A stretch of 15,382 nucleotides of DNA, from contig CAJMKD010000044.1 in NCBI GenBank assembly GCA_905213905.1, forward strand, positions 1 through 15,382, read 5' to 3'. Under the pieces are notes generated by a model. It worked only from the letters and a program-made list of their open reading frames with translations. It made no database searches and was not told the origin of the DNA. Origin of the DNA: an uncultured Sutterella sp. GTDB taxonomy: Bacteria; Pseudomonadota; Gammaproteobacteria; Burkholderiales; Burkholderiaceae_F. Shown piece by piece: positions 1 to 10,200 of the stretch. The position numbers and the translations under genes were made by a program. Numbering within the stretch: position 1 is the first letter of the stretch; each line of letters begins with the position of its first letter.

Positions 1-1254
1 AAAACCTTTGTTACCGGCGGCTCTGTTACGCTCGCCAAAGACTCAGGTTTCGGCACGACATCGCTCTTGACGATCAGCGGCGGCTCGGTCGATCTGGCTT
101 CTTACAATCAGACAGTCGGCGCGCTCTCGGTCAACGGCACGGAAGTCCTGAAGGGTACCGGTACGCTCACCATCGGTCTTGCCGGTGATGACGCCGCAAC
201 GACTTCGACGATTTCCGGGGCGAACAACTTTGCCGGCACGGTAGCGCTTCAGAACGACCACACGCTGACGCTTTCCGATACGTCAGGCCTCGGCAGCCAG
301 GCAAGCGTTAGTTTCGCTTCAGCCGATGAAAAGCTGATCGTTGAGGATGCCGACGGCGGTGTGTTCGGTACTTCGCTTTTGGGCGCCGGTTCCATCAGTC
401 TCAGCGGACAAGGCATTGAAATTGCCGGCGGCAATGGCGGCTTCTCTGGTGTTTGGCAGATTCTGGGTGATTCCAGTGTTTCTGCTAACGGTACAAGTGC
501 TGCTTCTGCGGATACGCTTCTTGGCAGCGGCGCTACGGTTAATTTCGAGACAGCCAGCGGTTCACTCACGCTCCGGAACTCAGGCAGCACGAGCTGGTCG
601 GTTGACGAAGCCTTTGCTGGTCTCGGAACGCTCTATGTTTTCGGTACCGGTTCGGACGAACAGGAATTCGCTTTCAGTCGCGACTGGTCGAGTTCGACAA
701 CATTTACCGGCACGATGTCGATCGGGAGCGGCATGCGCTTCACGGTCGGTGGCACGGGCAGCGGCGTCAACAACGCAGCGAATCTCTCACAGGCTGATTT
801 TGTTCTGAACGAAGGTTCGACGCTTGTTGTCGCAGCGCAGGAACAGACCGTCGATACGTTTGACGAACTCGACGTCCTGGGCGGTACGATCAGCCTCAAC
901 GGGAAATTCGGCTTGGGTGCGGCGCCTGACGAGCTCGGTTCGCTGCAGGTCGGCTCGCTCACGGGCTCGGGCAATGTTGCGCTCTTGATTCCGACTGGTT
1001 CGGAATCGGTTGCTCAGACAACGACTGCCAATGCGCTCTTTGACATTGATGCTTCCGACGAGGGTTTGTTCCAAGCCCTCGTTACGGCGGAAAACGGCGC
1101 TGTTTCAGCGGACGGCTGGACACTCAATGGCAGCGAAACGACATCCGGCAGCGGCTTGCGGCAGGACGTCAAAGCCGCAGACGGTACGCCGACCGTTGCG
1201 CATGCCTACTATGACTACGCGCTCAAGGCCGGAACGATTGGAGACAAGAGCGCA
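1..1254 (+). repeat. Passenger module 0 (B type, truncated by window edge)
   Basis: Residues 1-418. The window opens inside a beta-strand repeat: the first residues (G-S-V-T-L-A-K-D-S-G-F-G-T-T-S, then Q-T-V-G-A-L-S-V) closely match the equivalent stretch of module 2 (V-T-L-A-K-D-E-A-L-G-D-T-S, then Q-T-I-G-A-L-S-V). An F-A-F block lies at 667-675 and is followed by FTG. The module ends in a B-type terminal block with V-A-H-A-Y-Y-D-Y at 1195-1218. Its 5' part, including its own boundary motif, lies upstream of the window, so at least one more module start exists there. The assignment rests on by-eye alignment. Confidence 0.6.
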
Positions 1255-4200
1255 ATTGGCATTGGCTACGACCTGACGCAGGTCGATATTCTCCAGACGC
1301 TTGACTTCACGAGCGGCGGCTCGCTTTCTGCGACAGTCACGGGCTCCGGCAATCTGGTCGTGACGAGCGGTTCCGTCAAGCTGACAGGAAAAAATACCTA
1401 TAGCGGGACCACGACTGTTGCGGGCGATCTTGAGGCCGGCGAAAGCGGCCTGGGCCATACGTCCGGTCTGATTCTTGAATCGGGTGCCAAGTACACCAAT
1501 GCTGGCGCCAATACGGTCGGCTATCTCTATCAGCAGAATGCAACGCTCTCGATCAATGACAAGCTGACGGTATTCGGCAGTCAAGCCAGCACCATTGCGG
1601 GCGGCTCGGTCACGGGCAGCGGCTCGCTCGTCCTCGAAAGCAATACCCTCACAGTGTCCGGCACTGTTGGCGGCGATTACACCGGGAGAGTTGAACTGGG
1701 TGCCAACGGTTCCGGCGCCGAACTGAAGCTTGAAAACGGTGCGGCAGGCCTCGGCACAGGTCTCGTCAACTTTACAAACTCAGACAGTACGGTCAGTATT
1801 TCCGCTTTCGAAGACACAACGTTGTCCAACACCTTTAGCGGTGCCGGCCAAATCGATGTTGATCTCGGCGGCAAAGACAACGTCTTTGCTTTCAGTGCCA
1901 GCCAGCAAAGCGGCGTTTTCACCGGCAAGCTGAATATCGCGAATGCAACGTATCGGCTTTGGAATGACAACGGCAGCCTCAGCGAGGCGACGCTGTCGAC
2001 CAACGCGGGGGCGGTGGTTGAGGTCAATACAATCGGCAATCTCGCAGACCGCAAGGTCAGCTCGCTCACGCTCGGCGGTGGAACTCTCGACTTCGGTGAG
2101 CTCTCAACCTCGAACGATGAGAACGGCCAGATTTCGACGGGTTCCGTGAATTTCGTCGAGGGCCAGCACACGACGATTGATCTCACGCTTGCGGCTCAGA
2201 CAGATGCGACCGGTTCGGCCGTCTTCGGCACGGGCGAAAAGCTCTATCTCATTGAGGGCTACGGTTCACTTGGAGCGGGCGCAGATGTTCAAGACTATCT
2301 CACGCTTCATACGGACGCTCAAACGACAACCGAGACCGTTCGCCAACACAATACGGATGTGGCGAAGCTGCACTATGGATCTGGCGCGCTCGCGTCGGAC
2401 GGCGGCGGCATTTATGCGTCCTGGAATCTGGACACCATCGAACTGCTCTCCAACGCAAACGGCGGCTTCCGTATAACGGAAAACGGCACGATCAGCGCAC
2501 TCGTGAGCGGTTCCGGCGATTGGACGTTTGACGGAACCGGCGCCGAAGTTGTTATCGGGACGACCAGTACGAACCACAACACCTACACTGGCAGCACGTC
2601 CGTTACGAATGATGCAGCGGTAACGCTCGCGAAGGACGAAGCACTCGGCGATACGTCGAAGCTCGAGATCACGAGCGGCGGTACGGTTCATTTCGGCAAT
2701 ACCGCGCAGACAATCGGGGCGCTGTCTGTCACGGATAGCGGCAGCTTCTCGCTTGGTGCGTCCGGTTCTGTGTCCTTGAGTGGAAACTCGTACATTGGAA
2801 CAGCCAATACTGCTGTCTCAGGCACGATTGCCGTAACGGGTAGCCACAGTCTTACGCTCGGTCATGAAGATGCAACGGGCGAAGCCGATATCGTGCTTGG
2901 CCAAGACGATGCGCTCGTGCTCGACGGCATTGGGACCGAAGAGACTCCGGCAGTCTTTGATAATCAAATTGCAGCGGCCGACGGGACGTCGGGCGGCAAA
3001 GTCGATATTGCGGCAGGTTCGTTTGTCGAACTGAAGAACACCACAAACACCGCGAACGTTTTCTCGACTGCTTCCGTTGACGGGACTCTCTATGTCAACG
3101 GCATGGATGAGACGTCGACTGCGCTCGGCAATGCCGAGATTAAGATGTCGGGCTCCGGCACGACCGTTCTCTCGGGCGATGCGGCCTGGACGCTCAATAA
3201 CGCGCTCGATATTGGCGCGGAAGCAACGCTTGCCTTGTCGGCTGGCGGCATCGGAAACGAGTTCAAGTTCGGCGGTACGGATCAGACGATCAACGGCAAG
3301 GTCACATTCACCGATCTTCTGTTCAAGCTCGGTACAGGGTCCGTGCTGACCAACGCTGACGTGACGGCTGGCAGCCAGACGCACATCATTGTTGAACAGG
3401 GTGATGCAGCTCAGCAGGTCGGCGATTTGACGCTCGCTTCCGGCTCCGAGATTACTTTTGAAGGCTCGATGGGCGTCGGCAATGTAGACACGAAAACGCT
3501 CGGTCAGCTCAACGTGAGCGGGACGCTTACGCTCGAGGCAGGCAGTACTGTGCATGTCGATATTGACGAGCAGACCGGTGCGGGAAGCTCGATTGCACAA
3601 AATCAACTGGTACAGACGGCCGATGAAGGATCGTTCCAGAACCTGATTACGGCAGGCACCATCAACGGTACCGTTGGCAGCATTTCGCTGACGGATTCGA
3701 ATGGAGTCAAGCTCCAAACGGTTGAAGGCTTTATCAAGGATGAAGATGACAACAATGTTGCTGTCGGCAGTTTCGGTTCGGTTCTTCAGATCCAGGGCAA
3801 GAGCTTCGGCGTTCACTACGGACTGCAGGCGATCGATATCGTCGGCGACTTGACGATCAGTGAATCCGGCACATTTGCCATCGATATTTCGAGCGTTACC
3901 GGCAGCGGATCGCTCACCGTTTCTGCTTCTGGCGAAGGCCTGACGCTCTCCGGCACGAATGGCTACACCGTCGCCACGAACGTCACCGGCATTCTGAAGG
4001 CTGATGAGGGCGCGCTGGGCCAGACCCAGCTCCTGAACGTAGCTGAAAATGCCAGCTATACCAACATCGGTGAAAACAAGGTTGGCGAACTCGAGTCGAG
4101 CGGCACGCTCGTCCTTGATGAGGCGCTGACTGTTGCCAACGACAAGCGCGGCGGCGACGGCGTGAGCCATATCGCCGACATTGTTACGGGTACAGGCGAC

Positions 4201-7200
4201 CTCAATATCGAACAGGGCGAGCTGGTTGTCTCGACAGTCGAAACCACCGGGACAGGCGACATCCCCGGCTACAGCGGCGACGTGACGCTCGGCACCGAAT
4301 CTGCCGGCGCCACGCTGACGCTCGAAGCTGAAGCGGGTGCCAAGTTCGGCACGGGTACGATCGTTTTTGCAAACAAAGCTTCTTCGCTCAACGCTGAAGC
4401 GAGCGGTGACGTGACGCTGGGGAATTTGCTCTCCGGCGCCGGCTCGATTGCGGTCTCCGGAACCGGTTCGAATGACGCCTTCGGCTTCAACGGCTCGCAG
4501 ACGGCATTGGCTGCCGGGACGGATGTCTCGCTCACGAACGTTGACTATAGCCTTGCCAAAGCAGGCAGCGACGTCTTTGACAAAGCTTCGCTGAGTCTCG
4601 CGTCAGGCATCCTGACGGTGAACGATGGAACGTCGTCTTATGCGGATCGTACGATTGCAGGTCTTACCGTGAACAACGCTGAAGTCGACTTCGGCACCAT
4701 GGGCGGCGACACCCAGAAGGGTGTTATCAATCTGGCGGGGAACGAACTCGATGTTGGTGAAGATGGAGCGACCTTCAAGCTCAATGCCGAGCTCGACGAT
4801 TTGACGAGCAATGACGGTGCGGCTGCACTCACGACCGGCGAATCGATCACGCTCGTGACCGATGCATCGAGCGGCAATACGACTGGCATTAAAGTGATTG
4901 TCGGCGATGACGCGAACAGCTATTCGCAGGCTATCTACCAACAGCATGCTCAGGAAGACACAGCTTCGGTTCATGCTTATCTGACCGGGACGGCAGATTC
5001 CGGTATGACTGCAACCGATGCCGATCAGGACGGTGATTTTGACCTGAGTGTTGGTCTCAGCCATAAAGCGCTCGAGATCGTCGATGAGTATGTCGTCTCG
5101 ACGGATGGCGAGCTTTCGCTCAAAGTCACTGATCATGACTTCCAGGCTTCAGCCGGCGGTTTGACGGTTAGTGGCGCTCAGCTAACGCTATCGAATGAAG
5201 AAAACACCTACCACGGTGCGACCAAGGTTCAGGCCGGTGCTGCGCTGACGCTCGGTGCTGATACAGCGCTCGGCAACACATCCGAACTCAATGTGGATGA
5301 TCAGTCGTCCGTTGCTTTCGGCGGCTATGGCCAGACGATCGGCAAGATCGATTCGAGCGGCGTGCTGACATCAACGGATGGTGAAGGAAACACGCTTACG
5401 ATCACAAATGGCGGTCGTGCGTCCGGTACGAACGACGACTTCCACATGAACGTTGTTCTGAACGGTAGCAAAAATCTGGTTCTGGAAGGCGCACTTGCGC
5501 TTGGCGACGGTTCCGTGACAATCAGCAGTGCAGATACAGATCTGGTGCTTAACGGCATCGGTACGGCTGAGACTGCTGTCGAATATGCCAACAATGTCGG
5601 CGGCAGCGGCGGCGTCACGGTGAGCGGCAATTCGAATGTTCTCCTCACTGGCACCAATGACTTTGCCGGCGGGCTGACGGTCGAAAAAAACAGTACGGTG
5701 AACGCTGAAGGCGATATTTATTCGCATATCGGATCTGGTACGATCGCGCTTGCCGGTACGGCCAACTTCACGCTCACCGCACAGTCAACCGGTGACTGGG
5801 ATTGGGACCGCAAGGTGGTTACCGGCGCCGGCACGCTTCACGCCGGCACGCTTCACCTTGATCGCGCCGACGGAGCTGCTTCCGGCGGTGATCTGGTTTT
5901 GACGGCGGATTCCATCAAAGACTTCACTGGCGATATTTCGCTCGAGAACTGGTCGATTGCGCTCAACGAAACGAGTACAACGTTCAATGCGTTGAAGGGC
6001 TCTCAGGCTTCGCTCACGCTGGGTGCTGGTGCCAACGCCGAAGTAACCGGCGACATTGCGCTTAACGGCAAGACTGTCACTGTCGGCAACGGAGGCAGCC
6101 TCACCTTTACTGGCGTTGCGGCGCCGGGCGGCGATAACGACAATGCTTCGACGCTCACGGTCGGCGAGCTCCATCTCGATGATGGATTCGTCATTGACCT
6201 TGGCGTTGCCGATCCGAATGTGAAGGCAGATCAGTTGCTGACGCAGGACGATGCCGGCGGTACGGATGTCAAAGTTGCGACCGCGACGAACGGCATTAGC
6301 ATTAGTGGTGATTTGTCATCGGGCCACGTATCGGTGAACGGCAGTACTGTTTCTGAAGACGATACGATTCGTTTCAACGTTGTTCAGACGAGCACTGAGG
6401 AGGCAAAGAACGGTACGGTTGCGGAAGGGATTTACGGCGTTAAGTTCGAAGAGACGAGCGGAGAGACTGCCAATGAAGAAAATCTCGTGGTGAACTACGA
6501 GCTCGCCGGTGTTGAGATTCTTGGCGACAAGACACTCGTTATGGAAGGCGACGGAGCTGATGAAACCGACGGCAATACGTTCAAGGGTTTCATCACAGGC
6601 ACTGGCAATCTTGAAATTGCCGGCGATGCCGTCTATCTGACGAACAACACGAACAGCTTTACCGGTACGACAACGGTCGTTGCGGGTGCTTCCTTCCACG
6701 CAGCAGCCGGTGCACTCGGCAGCGAAACCGCTTCGACGGCAAGCCTGAACGTTTCCGGGGCTGGTACGGCCTACATTACTGGTAACAACACCGTTGAAGG
6801 GCTGCAGATTGCACAGAGCGGCAAGCTCGTGCTTGGCGACGAAAAGACAGCTGTTCCGGAAGATCCGGTAACGCTGACGCTGAAATCAGACGCGACGGCC
6901 GGCAGTCGTCTTGACGGTAATCTGGTCGGCAACGGCACGCTCATGGTGGTTGGCAGCGGCGATGTCGATGACATCAATAAGCTTGACTTGACAATCGTCG
7001 GTGCGCAGGGTGACTTCTATGGCGACCTTGTTCTTGATAAGCGCGCCTGGATCGATCTGACGACGACCGGAACTAATATTTTTGGCAACAGCTCGGCTGA
7101 CGCGAGCAACCAAATCAAGGTTTCAAAGGATTCGCTGCTGACGATTCACAGCACGAACGCGCTGGGTTCCATCTTTGGCGGTGTCTTTGCGGACGGTGCC

Positions 7201-10200
7201 GGCGAACATGGCGGTCGAGTTGAGATCACGCTCGCCGATTCTTCGCTGGACTTCATGTTCTCGACGAAACAGAACGAAGCCGGCTTCACGGGCACGATTG
7301 CGCTTCAGAAGGGCACGATTGCGCTCGACAACCTCTTCAACGATGCGCTTCCAGAAGGTTCGGCTGTCAAGGCGCTTGCCGATGCTACGCTTGAACTCGG
7401 CGCTGACGGCCGTGCGGTGCTTAATTCGGCTATCGGCGGGAGCACCGGTTCTTACGACGCGCATCTCGGCGGACTGACGATGAAGGGCGGTTCGATCGAA
7501 TTCGGTTCGATCAACTACGATGCCGGCGATGATTCTGCTGCGTCCGGTGCGCACGCTTCCCACATTGACCTTGGCGGCGACGGGATCCTGGATCTTTATG
7601 CTCCTGTCAAGGATGAAGAAAGCGGCAACATCGTTACGCAGTCAACGATCACGATTGCTCAGAACGAGACGAATACGCTCTCGTCAAGCGGCACGGAAAT
7701 GCTTGCCGCTGACGACGGGACGAGCATTGTGCTCATCCACGGCATCGGGAAGCTCTATGCAAACGGCGTGGATGTGACGGACCGTGCTGAGGAATATGGT
7801 CAAATCCTCAACGACTATCTGCATCTTGTGAACGATGCCGAGGGCACGCAGCTTCTTGAACAGGAAGTGTCGATTGACGGTTCCGGCTCAGTCGTGGATG
7901 TTGCTGAAGTCGTTCGTACGTTTGACGATGAGCTGACATTCGGTCATTTGTCGAAGGACTGCACCGATTACGCTGTTTCGCTTGGCTACAAGGTCGATCA
8001 GGTTGGTCTGCTCCACGCCACCGATGCCATTACGTCAGCCGATATTTCCGCCGGCGCCTATAGCAACGACAATCTGTGGCAGGGCTTGACGATTACGACT
8101 TCCGACAAGGAAGAACGCAATGTCTTCCAGGCTGCGATTGTTGACGGCGGCAACAACGGCGCTGCAACAGGCAACCTCGTTTTGCGCGGCAACGGCAAGG
8201 GCGATGTGCTGACCATTGCAGGCAACAACACGTACCACGGCAAGACCTGGCTGAAGGACGGGGCTCAGATTGCCTTTGGCATTGACAATGCCTTCGGCAA
8301 TACGCAGGCGCTGCGTATTGATGACAAGAGCAGCGTCGATCTCGGCACGCATTCTCAAACGGTCGATATGCTCTTTGCACTTGGCGACAATGCCATCAAG
8401 GGTGTAGCAGGATCCGAGCTGACGGTTTCCGACGAAGCGGTGATCAAGGGTGCGAATGCGGGCTTTGCTGGCGACATCAATCTCAACGGTGACACCACGA
8501 TCAATGACGTCGCCGGTCTTGGTAAGGGCACGGCTCAGCTTGGCAGCGGCGTAACGCTCACTGTTGATGGTGCTGAGGGCGACTTGTTCAACAGTGCTAT
8601 CGTCGGCGGTGCGAATAAGTCGATTGTGATCGAAAACGAAGCCGCTGTAGCGATCAACAACGGTCAGATTAAAGACTACGATGGCAGCTTCCAGGTCGCG
8701 GACGACTCGTCGATTGCCGTATCGACGGTTAGCGGCGGCATCTTCGAATTCAACAATCTGAATACGAAGATCGAAGGCGAACTCATCGTTGAAAACGCCC
8801 AATTCACGATTCCCAAACCGGTTCAGACAGGTGATCAGACGTATTCGATCCTTCACGGCGCTGAACTCACCGTCGGCGACAAGGGCGAAATCGTTGTTTC
8901 GCATGCGGTCGATCGCAATCAGGTAACGGATCTTGCGCTGAACGATGGCTCCACCATCACGTTCGACGGCGGTGCCACGCCCGGCGTGACCAATCCTGAT
9001 CAGGGCCATATTGATCTTGGCGGCGGAAATCTCACTATCAAGGGGAATGTCACCGTCAAGGTGGATATGGGCAGCTACGTCAATGCCGATTTGGTTGAAG
9101 AGGCCCAGGAGGTGGCGAATCTGCCGCTCACTGCGACCGACCTGGTTGCCGACAAGACCGATATGATTTTGTCGAATCTTGTCTCGGGCGACCTCCCCGA
9201 CAACTTCACCGACGGCGAAGGCAATGACTATCGCCTGACGCTGGAGACAACCGGCGCCGATTATGCAGACGGCAAGCTGAATGTCGGCATTTACAACGAT
9301 GCCAGCGATAAGGATGTTGTTGCGACCGGTACGTACGATTACAAGGTGTCGCTCACTGACGAGGGCGAAAACGAAGGTCTCAATCTCTCCTACGGTCTTG
9401 TCGGCGTTAAACTTCACAAGACGCTGACGCTCAAGGGTTATGAAGATGAAGCATTCGACAACGAACTCGGCGTTGCCGTGACAGGCAAGGGCGGTCTTAA
9501 GATCGCTTCCGGTACGGTCTCGATCACCGGTAAAAATTCGTACGAAGGCGCGACCACTGTTCAGGCAGGGGCCACGCTAAACACGAATTCCTACGGCGGT
9601 TCGCTCGGTAGTGCCTCCAAACATACCTCCAAGCTTGAGCTTGTTTCGGCGGCAGAAGATGCATCGACAACGGGCGCTATTGCCAACATTCGCGGCAGCG
9701 AAACGGTTGGCGCCCTCGCGATGGGTGAAGGCACGACGCTCAATCTTGGCGCTGAAGCCGGCGGTACATCCGGCAAACATGTCGTCTTCACGATTGACAG
9801 TACGGTCAACGATTCGCACAGCGTCGTTGCCGGCAATCTGGTCGGCGGCAGCGATACGACGCTCGCCGTCATCGGCGACGGCAAGAGTGATCGGGCTGAT
9901 CTCACGATTAAATCCGCCAATAAAGACTTCCTGGGTGACATCCACCTCACCGGTGCGCACGTCAAGCTCGAGAGCTTGAACTCTCTCGGCGTGAGCGGAA
10001 CGGTTGTCTTTGATGAAGATTCGACGGTTGAAATTTCGAGCAGCAGCAACGAAGGAACCACCAGCGACAATCATTACGGTGAAGGCGTGGAACGCAACGT
10101 TCACATCTTCCAGAATCTGCTGGTGGGCGACGGCACGCTGCGCGTGACGCTGGACAATGCTGACGATTACTTCGATTTCGATGCCCGTCAGTACACGTAC

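Noticed and set aside
67..69. TTG as the start of the giant gene
   Set aside because: The frame is open to base 1 and the first 22 codons already match the internal repeat of module 2. There is no signal peptide after it, so the true start is outside the window.
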